Source: Frankiaceae bacterium
GTDB taxonomy: Bacteria > Actinomycetota > Actinomycetes > Mycobacteriales > SCTD01
DNA: 12,783 nt
Direction of reading: 5' to 3'
NCBI GenBank assembly: GCA_026786045.1
Contig: JAJAYV010000215.1
Span: 1 to 12,783 of the forward strand
Under the pieces are notes generated by a model. The model was not told where the DNA came from and searched no databases. It saw only the letters and a list, made by a program, of their open reading frames with translations. Shown here piece after piece: positions 6,121 through 11,975 of the stretch (position 1 is the first letter of the stretch; each line of letters starts with the position of its first letter). Both the position numbers and the translations under genes were made by a program.

Positions 6121-8028
6121 TCACCACGGGGTGGTGCGCGCCGTCCCGGCGGCCCGCTCGGCCATCGAGGTGAGCCGGGCCGCGAGCTCGGCCAGCACGT
6201 CGGGCCGCAGCCGGTAGACGGTGAGGTTGGCTCGCACGGTGCTGTCGACCAGCCCCGCCTCGCGCAGCACCCGCAGGTGGTGGGAGACCAGCGGCTGCGC
6301 CATGCCGGTGACGGCGACCAGGTCGCGCACGGGCAGCTGGCGGTCCAGCAGCAGGCGCACGATCTCGGCGCGATGCGGTTCGGCCAGGGCGTGCAGCACC
6401 GCGGGCGCGTCGACCTCCTGTGCGGGGACCGGGCCCGCAGCGCCGACCTCCGGCGGCGGCCCGGCACCGAGCCGGGAACGGAGCTCGGCCTTGTCGGTCT
6501 TGCCGACCGCGTTGCGCGGCAGCGCGTCGACGAGCTCGACGACCTTGGGTGCGGCGTAGTCGGCCATCCCCTCCCGCACCCACGCGCGCACCTCCGCGGC
6601 GGTCACCGGCGCGGTCGCGACGACGAAGGCCGCCACCGCCTCGCCCGCGAGCGCATCGTGCATCCCGACGACGGCAGCATCCGCCACGGCCGGGTGCCGG
6701 CGCAGCAGCTCCTCCACCTCGGCGGAGAAGATCTTCCTGCCCGCGCGGTTGATCATGTCCTTGGTGCGGTCGAGCACAGTGACCCGCCCGTCGGCGTCGA
6801 GCCGCGCGACGTCGCCGGTGTCGAACCAGCCGTCCACCACCGCCTCGGCCGTCGCCTCGGCATCGCCCGCGTAGCCGGTGGTCACGAGCGAGCCGCGCAG
6901 CCAGAGCTGGCCCGGTCGGCCGGCGGGCAACGCGCGCCCGTCGTCGTCGCGCACCTCGGCCTCCATGCAGTCCAGCGGCCGTCCGACGCTGCCCGGCCGG
7001 GCGCGCAGGTCCTCGTCCGTGGCGATGCAGCCGGGGGAGTGCGTCTCGGACAGCCCGTAGACGTCGAACAGCCGCGCCTGCGGCAGCCGCTCGCGCAGCC
7101 CGGCCTGCAGGTCGGACGGGAAGGGCGCACCTCCGGCGGCGACCCGCACCGTTGCGGGCAGTGCGTCCGCCCCCAGCTCCGGCACCCGCAGGCACAGCCG
7201 CCACCAGGACGGCACGGCGTACGCCCAGGTGACGGCGTGCCGGCGCAGCAGCCCGACGTACTCCTTGGGGGAGGTGGTGTCGACCAGGACGCAGGACGCG
7301 CCGGCGAGCATCGCCGGCAGCACGTGCGCGTGCATCGCGGAGATGTAGTACAGCGGGAAGAGCACGGCGGTGACGTCCTCGGGAGCCAGCTGCAGCAGCC
7401 GCTGGTAGCTCATGCCGGAGTGCACCGAGCAGCGGTGCACGACCTGCGAGGCCTTGGGTCGGCCGGTCGTGCCGGAGGTGTAGACGACGGCGTACGTCGC
7501 GTCCTCCGCCGGCTGCTCCTGTCGTGCGTACGACCAGCCCCGCGGCTCGCCTTCGCGCAGCGCCTCAGCAAGCGGCTCGGCCCCGGGGAGCGCGTCGAGG
7601 TAGGGGGCGCTCGCCAGCGACAGCCGCGTCCGGGAGTGCTCGAGCATGTAGGTCCACTGCGGCGGAGCCAGCCGTGTGTTGAGGCCGACCATCACCAGAT
7701 CGGCTCGTGCGCAGGCGAAGATGAGGACCGCGAGGTCCAGCGTGTTGCCTGAGGCGACCGCGACCGAGGACCCGGGCGGCAGTCCGCGGTCGTGCAGCGC
7801 GGCCGCTGCCGTCTCTACGCGCCCCGCGAACTCCTCGTACGTCACGGAAAGGCCGTCGACGTCGACCAAGGCCGTGCGGCAGGGCCAGCGGCGGACCGCG
7901 CGGTCGAGGACGTCCAGCACCGTCGCGGGCCGCCGGGCGTAGGACAGGGCGGGCGCACCCAGCCAGGTCTGGACGACGACGGGGTCGCCCGGCCGGTCGT
8001 CGAGGTCGTGCTCGGTCTGCAGGTCCAC
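6121..8028 (-). CDS. AMP-forming acyl-CoA ligase fused to a C-terminal ArsR-type winged helix-turn-helix
   Basis: One uninterrupted 635-residue frame carries two domains. Residues 1-520 are a complete ANL ligase: TSGTTGRPK (184-192), YGLSE (324-328), GWFDTGD (400-406), DRTKDMINRAGRKIFSAEVE (420-439) and catalytic Lys510. After a Pro/Gly-rich linker (521-538), residues 539-620 match ArsR/SmtB regulators: LAEPHRAEIVRLLL (548-561), a second helix LPVRDLVAVTG (565-575), recognition helix region AQPLVSHHLRVLREAGLV (577-594) and a wing ending in TVYRL (603-607). The metal-binding CVC of ArsR/SmtB sensors is absent (PVRD instead), so a metal ligand is unlikely. The stand-alone paralogue at 2652-4223 ends where the linker begins. 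The GTG start has no clear ribosome site and may be leaderless. First gene of the four-gene operon. Inference: an autoregulatory enzyme-repressor. Confidence 0.93.
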   Translation of the reverse strand: MDLQTEHDLDDRPGDPVVVQTWLGAPALSYARRPATVLDVLDRAVRRWPCRTALVDVDGLSVTYEEFAGRVETAAAALHDRGLPPGSSVAVASGNTLDLAVLIFACARADLVMVGLNTRLAPPQWTYMLEHSRTRLSLASAPYLDALPGAEPLAEALREGEPRGWSYARQEQPAEDATYAVVYTSGTTGRPKASQVVHRCSVHSGMSYQRLLQLAPEDVTAVLFPLYYISAMHAHVLPAMLAGASCVLVDTTSPKEYVGLLRRHAVTWAYAVPSWWRLCLRVPELGADALPATVRVAAGGAPFPSDLQAGLRERLPQARLFDVYGLSETHSPGCIATDEDLRARPGSVGRPLDCMEAEVRDDDGRALPAGRPGQLWLRGSLVTTGYAGDAEATAEAVVDGWFDTGDVARLDADGRVTVLDRTKDMINRAGRKIFSAEVEELLRRHPAVADAAVVGMHDALAGEAVAAFVVATAPVTAAEVRAWVREGMADYAAPKVVELVDALPRNAVGKTDKAELRSRLGAGPPPEVGAAGPVPAQEVDAPAVLHALAEPHRAEIVRLLLDRQLPVRDLVAVTGMAQPLVSHHLRVLREAGLVDSTVRANLTVYRLRPDVLAELAARLTSMAERAAGTARTTPW

Positions 8029-8039
8029 GCGGGGAGTCT

Positions 8040-8058
8040 CGCGGGTCGTCTACCCGCG
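8040..8058. promoter_or_regulatory. Perfect dyad between divergent genes; candidate operator for the ligase-ArsR protein
   Basis: CGCGGGTCGTCTACCCGCG has perfect 7-base arms around a 5-base centre. It lies in the 57 bp between the divergent GTG starts at 8028 (minus) and 8086 (plus). Size and symmetry suit a dimeric winged-helix protein, and the nearest DNA-binding domain encoded here is the ArsR part of the gene starting 12 bp away. It would overlap the promoter region of both genes. In RNA form it would also fold as a hairpin, but only if transcription started further upstream than the positions suggested here. Confidence 0.5.
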
Positions 8059-8073
8059 CGCTGACCGGGCACC

Positions 8074-8079
8074 TACGCT
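8074..8079 (+). promoter_or_regulatory. Possible -10 element for a leaderless channel transcript
   Basis: TACGCT fits the actinobacterial TANNNT pattern and ends 6 bases before the GTG at 8086, so transcription would start at or next to the start codon. No Shine-Dalgarno sequence precedes that GTG, which agrees with a leaderless mRNA. No good -35 box is seen. Confidence 0.35.
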
Positions 8080-8085
8080 CGCCCG

Positions 8086-9177
8086 GTGGACAAGCAAGGG
8101 GGCCTGCCGCTGCCCGGAGCAGAACGGGCCGGACGACCCCGCCACGAGGCGCACCCGCGGCGCGGCCGGGCCAGTGCGCTCATCGTGCTGCCCGCGCCCG
8201 AGGTCGGTCCGGTGTGGGCGGTCGCCAAGCGGGTGCTCATCGCGCTCGGCGTGCTGCTGTCCGTGGCCGTCATCGTCTGGATCGACGGGGACGGCTACCG
8301 CGACGTCGACAGCGACCGGCTGACCTTCCTCGACGCGCTCTACTACGCGACCGTCACGCTCTCCACGACCGGCTACGGCGACATCACGCCGGTCACTCCG
8401 GAGGCGCGACTGGTCAACATCCTGGTCATCACGCCCCTGCGCGTGCTGTTCCTCATCATCCTGGTCGGCACGACCCTCGAGGTGCTCACGCAGCGCACCC
8501 GGGAGCAGCTGCGGCAGAAGCGTTGGAGGTCCCACTTGCGCGAGCACACCGTCGTCGTCGGCTACGGCACGAAGGGCCGCAGTGCGGTCCGGGCGCTGCT
8601 CGACGACGGCGCAGAGAAGTCGCAGATCGTCGTGGTGGACAACGATCCGGACCACATCGCCGATGCCAGTGACGACGGCATCGCGGCGATCAACGGCGAC
8701 GGGACGCGGGCGGACGTGCTGCGCCGGGCCGGCGTCGAGCACGCCCTCCGGGTCATCGTGGCGGTCCCGAAGGACGACTCGGCGGTCCTGGTGACGCTGA
8801 CGGTGCGGCGGCACAACCCGAAGGCCTACATCGTGGCGGCCGTCCGCGAGTCCGAGAACGCGACCCTGCTGCGCGACGGTGGGGCCGACGGCGTCGTCGT
8901 GTCCTCCGAGGCGGCCGGCCGGCTGCTGGGCGTCGCCGCCTCGAGCCCCTCCACCGGCGCCATCTTCGAGGACCTGCTCGTCCCCGGCCAGGGGCTCGAG
9001 CTGGCCGAGCGTGACGTGCTGCGCGAGGAGGTCGGGCTCGCCCCGCGGGCCTGCCAGGACCTTGTCGTCGCGGTGATCCGCGACGGCGACACGACGCTGT
9101 TCAACGCCGGGGCCGACGTGAAGCTGCGGCGCACCGACCGCGTCGTCGTCGTGCGGGGGGCACGCGCCGAGACCTGA
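8086..9177 (+). CDS. Two-helix potassium channel with cytoplasmic RCK (TrkA-N/TrkA-C) domains
   Basis: The 363-residue protein has a basic N-terminal tail, a first membrane helix at about 46-66, a pore helix and the K+ selectivity filter TLSTTGYGDITP (91-102), and a second membrane helix at about 107-131. The cytoplasmic RCK_N Rossmann domain follows from about 154 (VVVGYGTKG at 156-164, acidic VVVDND at 182-187), then a TrkA_C-like domain at about 290-358. This is the MthK/Kch-like layout, in which the RCK ring gates the pore in response to ligands such as Ca2+, nucleotides or c-di-AMP in various homologues; the ligand here is unknown. It is divergent from the ligase operon across 57 bp and probably has its own promoter. 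GTG at 8086 is the first usable start and no ribosome site is seen. The link to neighbouring metabolism is positional only. Confidence 0.92.
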   Translation: MDKQGGLPLPGAERAGRPRHEAHPRRGRASALIVLPAPEVGPVWAVAKRVLIALGVLLSVAVIVWIDGDGYRDVDSDRLTFLDALYYATVTLSTTGYGDITPVTPEARLVNILVITPLRVLFLIILVGTTLEVLTQRTREQLRQKRWRSHLREHTVVVGYGTKGRSAVRALLDDGAEKSQIVVVDNDPDHIADASDDGIAAINGDGTRADVLRRAGVEHALRVIVAVPKDDSAVLVTLTVRRHNPKAYIVAAVRESENATLLRDGGADGVVVSSEAAGRLLGVAASSPSTGAIFEDLLVPGQGLELAERDVLREEVGLAPRACQDLVVAVIRDGDTTLFNAGADVKLRRTDRVVVVRGARAET

Positions 9178-9197
9178 CGCCGCCGGGTGGCCTGTCT

Positions 9198-9220
9198 TGA
9201 CACGGAGGGCTTCTGTGTCA
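9198..9220. promoter_or_regulatory. Dyad operator and promoter of the TetR gene
   Basis: TGACAC (9198-9203) and GTGTCA (9215-9220) form an inverted repeat with an 11-base centre in which further positions also match, a typical TetR-family operator size. TTGACA at 9197-9202 doubles as a good -35 box. With normal spacing the -10 falls near 9220, placing the start of transcription at about the ATG at 9231. No Shine-Dalgarno sequence precedes that ATG. This suggests a leaderless, self-repressed promoter. Confidence 0.6.
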
Positions 9221-9230
9221 GTGTGACCGA

Positions 9231-9797
9231 ATGCACACCACCCGGGACCTGCTGCTGGACGCCGCAGCCCAGGCCGTGCTGTCCGGAGCACCCTGGGACA
9301 AGCTGCGGATGGTCGATGTCGCCCGTGCGGCCGGGGTGAGCCGGCAAACCCTCTACTACGAGTTCGGCAGCCGTGACGCCCTTGCCCAGGCCCTCGCGAT
9401 GCGCGAGGCCGAGCGCTACATGCGGGGCGCCGACGCCGCGATGGTCGGCCACGACGGCAGCCCGGGGGAGGCCGTCGGCGCAGCCACCGAGTTCACCCTC
9501 GCCGAGGCCGGGTCCAACCCGCTGCTCAAGGCGGTGCTCACCGACGACTCCGGCGGCCTGCTGCCGTTCCTCACCACGCGCTCGGACGCCCTGCTGGCCG
9601 CCGCACGCGCGCGCTGCGTGTCGTACCTGTCCGAGCACTGGCCCGACCTGGCGCCCGAGCGGGTGCTCTTCGTCGCCGACGCCGTGAACCGGCTGACGCT
9701 GTCCCACCTCGTGCTGCCCGGCGGTCGACCCGACCAGGTCGCCGCCGACATCGCCCGTCTCGTCGACTCATTACTGCCAGGGAGCCCCTCCGCATGA
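9231..9797 (+). CDS. TetR-family transcriptional regulator
   Basis: A 188-residue repressor-type protein with an N-terminal helix-turn-helix (MVDVARAAGVSRQTLYYEF, 27-45, then GSRDALAQAL), the TetR_N signature, and an all-helical ligand/dimerisation domain that is not diagnostic for any ligand. ATG at 9231 is immediately downstream of a TGACAC-N11-GTGTCA dyad, which suggests autorepression. The TGA overlaps the ATG of the diiron protein gene (ATGA), and GGAG at 9781-9784 inside its 3' end serves as ribosome site for that gene. The regulator and the diiron protein are therefore co-translated, and the diiron gene is its most likely target. It could equally control the NUDIX gene further along the same operon. 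Confidence 0.93.
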   Translation: MHTTRDLLLDAAAQAVLSGAPWDKLRMVDVARAAGVSRQTLYYEFGSRDALAQALAMREAERYMRGADAAMVGHDGSPGEAVGAATEFTLAEAGSNPLLKAVLTDDSGGLLPFLTTRSDALLAAARARCVSYLSEHWPDLAPERVLFVADAVNRLTLSHLVLPGGRPDQVAADIARLVDSLLPGSPSA

Positions 9798-10927
9798 CGA
9801 CGCACGAGCTCTACACGATCCCGGCCGAGCACGCGACGTGGGACGTCCAGATGCAGGGCGCCTCCCGCTTCAGCTGGGAGTACGACGACGGGCGCGATCG
9901 CCTGCTGTCGCTCTACCAGAAGGGCAAGGACAAGCAGTGGGACCAGGTGCACCGGATTGACTGGGACATCGAGGTCGACCCGATGGACGTCCTCGGCCTG
10001 CCCGACGAGACGATCGCCATCTACGGCACCCCGCAGTGGGACAAGATCAAGGACGACCGCCGCGCCGTCGGTGAGCTCAAGCAGCACATGACCTCCTGGC
10101 AGTTCAGCCAGTTCCTGCACGGCGAGCAGGGCGCGATGATCTGCTCGGCCAAGATCGTGGAGTCGGTGCCGGACCTCGACGCGAAGTTCTACGCCGCCAC
10201 CCAGACGATGGACGAGGCGCGGCACGCCGAGACCTACGCCCGCTTCCTGCAGGAGAAGGTCGGCCTGCTGTACCCGATCAACGAGCACCTCAAGGCGCTG
10301 CTCGATGACACGCTGTCCGACAGTCGCTGGGACATGCCCTACCTCGGGATGCAGGTGCTCATCGAGGGTCTTGCGCTCGCCGCGTTCGGGTTGCTGCGCG
10401 ACATGACCGACAAGCCGCTGCCCAAGCAGATCCTGGCCTACGTCATGCAGGACGAGGCCCGGCACGTCGCGTTCGGCCGACTGGCGCTGCGCGACTACTA
10501 CGCCGAGCTGTCGAGCAAGGAGAAGGAGGAGCGAGAGGACTTCGTCGTCGAGGGCTGCTACCTGATGCGGGACCGCTTCCGGCAGGAGGAGGTCTGGGGC
10601 AACCTCGGCTTCGACGTCAAGGAGTCGATGAGGTCGGTCGAGAACTCCCAGTACTTCAAGCTCTTCCAGTCGCTGCTGTTCAGCCGGATCGCGCCATGCG
10701 TGAAGGACATCGGTCTGTTCGGCCCGAAGGTCCAGGCCGCTTTCCAGGACATGGGCGTGCTCGACATGGCCGGCGTCGACCTGGCCGCGCTCATGAAGCA
10801 GGACGAGGACTTGGCCGACCTCATCGACATGGACAAGCGCGAGCTGCTCGTCCGCCGCGACGAGGTCGAGAAGACCATCGCGATGGCCGACGCGGTGATT
10901 CCCCACCAGGAGCACTCCGCCGTTTAG
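9794..10927 (+). CDS. Ferritin-like diiron carboxylate protein, probable oxidase/oxygenase
   Basis: The 377-residue protein has a complete diiron site arranged as two repeats: Glu111 (HGEQGAM) and Glu141-x2-His144 (DEARHAET), then Glu191 (LIEGLAL) and Glu221-x2-His224 (DEARHVAF). The 30-residue spacing between the first and second ligands is identical in both halves. This is the E/ExxH/E/ExxH signature of R2-like and monooxygenase-like ferritin superfamily members. Length and the second DEARH box argue for an oxidase or oxygenase rather than iron storage. No reductase or coupling-protein gene is seen nearby, so the electron source is unknown. Residues 325-377 are a charged helical tail. It is coupled to the TetR gene (ATGA) with GGAG 9 bases before the start. 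Substrate not identifiable. Confidence 0.85.
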   Translation: MTTHELYTIPAEHATWDVQMQGASRFSWEYDDGRDRLLSLYQKGKDKQWDQVHRIDWDIEVDPMDVLGLPDETIAIYGTPQWDKIKDDRRAVGELKQHMTSWQFSQFLHGEQGAMICSAKIVESVPDLDAKFYAATQTMDEARHAETYARFLQEKVGLLYPINEHLKALLDDTLSDSRWDMPYLGMQVLIEGLALAAFGLLRDMTDKPLPKQILAYVMQDEARHVAFGRLALRDYYAELSSKEKEEREDFVVEGCYLMRDRFRQEEVWGNLGFDVKESMRSVENSQYFKLFQSLLFSRIAPCVKDIGLFGPKVQAAFQDMGVLDMAGVDLAALMKQDEDLADLIDMDKRELLVRRDEVEKTIAMADAVIPHQEHSAV

Positions 10928-10938
10928 CCTCGCCCGTC

Positions 10939-11472
10939 GTGGAGTGGATCCAGCACGGTGAGCGATCCCTCTACGACAGCGACTGGGTGTCGCTGCGCCT
11001 GGTCGACGTCGAGGTGCCGGGCGGCGCGCGCTTCGACCATCACGTCGTGCGCCTGCCCCGGCCGGCGGCGGGGGTGGTCGTCGCCGATCCCGAGCACGGC
11101 GTGCTGCTGCTGTGGCGGCACCGCTTCATTACCGGCACCTGGGGCTGGGAGGTGCCGGCCGGCGGCGTCGACCCGGGCGAGGACCTCGCGCAGGCGGCGG
11201 CGCGCGAGGTGCTGGAGGAGACCGGCTGGGCACCGGGTCCACTGCGCCGCCTGCACGGCTATCACCCGACCAACGGGCTGTCGGACCAGCGCTTCGAGCT
11301 GTTCGTGGCCGACGGCGGGACGTACTGCGGCGAGCCGTCCGACCCGGGGGAGTCCGAGCGGGTCGAGTGGTTGCCGGTCGCGCGGGTGCACCAGCTCGTG
11401 CGGTCAGGGGGCGTCACGGACGGGATGTCGCTGAGCGCGCTGCTGTGGTGGTTGACGTTCGACGCACAGTGA
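10939..11472 (+). CDS. NUDIX hydrolase
   Basis: A 177-residue protein with a perfect Nudix box at residues 75-97: Gly75, Glu81, Arg89-Glu90, Glu93-Glu94, Gly96, which binds the divalent cation and hydrolyses a nucleoside diphosphate linked to another group. The surrounding segments (LLLWRHRFITGTWGWEVPAG, 57-74, and the DQRFELFVA strand) resemble ADP-ribose/ADP-sugar pyrophosphatases more than MutT, but the substrate is unproven. The start is taken as GTG at 10939, 11 bp after the diiron gene stop; the frame is open further upstream but that part is a shadow of the diiron gene. It shows no strong ribosome site and is probably expressed by read-through from the TetR/diiron operon. Two hairpin-forming sequences follow it. 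Confidence 0.88.
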   Translation: MEWIQHGERSLYDSDWVSLRLVDVEVPGGARFDHHVVRLPRPAAGVVVADPEHGVLLLWRHRFITGTWGWEVPAGGVDPGEDLAQAAAREVLEETGWAPGPLRRLHGYHPTNGLSDQRFELFVADGGTYCGEPSDPGESERVEWLPVARVHQLVRSGGVTDGMSLSALLWWLTFDAQ

Positions 11473-11510
11473 GATCGGTCTGTCCTGGGCGAGGGCTGAC
11501 GGGCGAACCT

Positions 11511-11524
11511 GCGACGGGGGTCGC
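11511..11524. terminator. Small GC hairpin after the NUDIX gene, weak terminator candidate
   Basis: GCGAC-GGGG-GTCGC can fold into a 5 bp stem with a 4-base loop 38 bp after the NUDIX stop. There is no T-run behind it, so it is at best a weak or factor-assisted terminator, possibly acting with the longer inverted repeat that follows. Confidence 0.3.
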
Positions 11525-11532
11525 CAGCCGGG

Positions 11533-11599
11533 TCGTACTGATCGTCGTGTCGTCCCTGGACGAGATCTCGGCCCTTACGCGTCACGACGATCAGTACGA
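11533..11599. repeat. Long perfect inverted repeat, 17 bp arms around a 33-base centre
   Basis: TCGTACTGATCGTCGTG at 11533-11549 is the exact reverse complement of 11583-11599. The centre carries a further self-complementary decamer CGAGATCTCG (11561-11570). Inside the arms, after one mismatch, two more pairs form (11551-11552 with 11580-11581). As RNA this would be a long hairpin downstream of the NUDIX gene; as DNA it looks like a REP/MITE-like interspersed palindrome. No T-run follows, and no coding signal supports the short reading frames across it. Copy number elsewhere in the genome cannot be seen from this window. Confidence 0.75.
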
Positions 11600-11774
11600 A
11601 GCTTGCCGGCAGCGGCAGCGACTCCGCAGAGTGACGGGTCCGCCGGGGACTCCCGCCATCGTCGCGCCCCTCTCGTCGCTCCACCACACAATGCATGTCA
11701 GCTGTGTGCCTGTCCGGGGGACTTCGTCCGTATCGGTTCGCCCGAACGGGTGATGCACTCGTTATTGGTAATCG
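11600..11774. other. Non-coding spacer with minor hairpins and no convincing gene
   Basis: This part of the 503 bp gap between the NUDIX gene and the secreted protein gene has mixed composition and lower GC than its surroundings near 11690-11774. I see only small foldback elements: GGAC-TTC-GTCC at 11719-11729, and GTTCG/CGAAC at 11736-11747, too tightly closed to be a strong stem. The promoter of the downstream gene must lie here or just after; TTGGTA at 11765-11770 is a poor -35 candidate. Nothing else is supported. Confidence 0.5.
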
Positions 11775-11907
11775 GTCACTCTACGTGACGTACGGCAAGA
11801 CCTGCCGGGCCGCGGGCACCTCCGCGGCCGGCGGGAAACGAAGATCCGAGCGGTCCTCACCGACACCCACGGGTGCACGGAGACACGCGGTCGCCTAGAC
11901 CGCTCGG
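11775..11907 (+). ncRNA. Highly structured 5' leader of the secreted-protein gene; possible riboswitch or attenuator of unknown class
   Basis: Consecutive perfect stems can form: GTCAC/GTGAC (11775-11789), CGGCA/TGCCG (11793-11807), directly abutted by GGCCGCGG/CCGCGGCC (11808-11829). Then CCGAGCGGTC (11846-11855) pairs with GACCGCTCGG (11898-11907), a 10 bp stem enclosing ACCG/CGGT (11859-11862 with 11888-11891) and a CACC/GGTG tetraloop hairpin (11864-11875). An unpaired GGGAAACGAAGAT stretch lies between the halves. I compared it from memory with the c-di-AMP (ydaO), c-di-GMP and SAM-IV riboswitches and found no convincing match to their conserved cores. It ends 68 bases before the GTG at 11976. 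Confidence 0.45.
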
Positions 11908-11910
11908 GGA

Positions 11911-11973
11911 GTGAGTGGCGAGACCGACCCGTCGACGACGACGCGTGCCTCTGGCACACGACGGACGGACTGA
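11911..11973 (+). CDS. Possible 20-codon leader reading frame upstream of the secreted protein
   Basis: GTG at 11911 opens a short frame (MSGETDPSTTTRASGTRRTD) whose TGA ends 2 bp before the GTG of the secreted-protein gene. It begins right after the 10 bp closing stem of the leader. The GGGGA directly in front of the GTG is too close to be a standard ribosome site, so this may be chance. No known family is recognised. It is listed because its position would allow translational coupling. Confidence 0.2.
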   Translation: MSGETDPSTTTRASGTRRTD

Positions 11974-11975
11974 CC

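Noticed and set aside
6074..7204. N-terminal extension of the reductase-like gene (open frame to 7204)
   Set aside because: The extension overlaps the ligase-ArsR gene and is low-complexity. InhA-like proteins begin close to residue 1 of the 6073 start. Only the 6124 alternative is kept as possible.
6277..7752. 491-codon plus-strand frame
   Set aside because: It is antisense to the ligase-ArsR gene; no motifs, with His/Arg/Gly bias.
8050..9291. 413-codon minus-strand frame
   Set aside because: It is antisense to the K+ channel, whose selectivity filter and RCK motifs are intact.
9416..10915. 499-codon minus-strand frame
   Set aside because: It is antisense to the diiron protein and TetR genes, which have intact motifs. 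The Leu/Val/His/Arg-rich product has no recognisable domain, as expected for a shadow frame in high-GC DNA.
11775..11907. c-di-AMP, c-di-GMP or SAM-IV riboswitch assignment for the leader
   Set aside because: The conserved cores I know for these classes are not present; a faint resemblance of GGCAAGACC and GGGAAACGAAG to c-di-GMP-I segments is too weak to claim.
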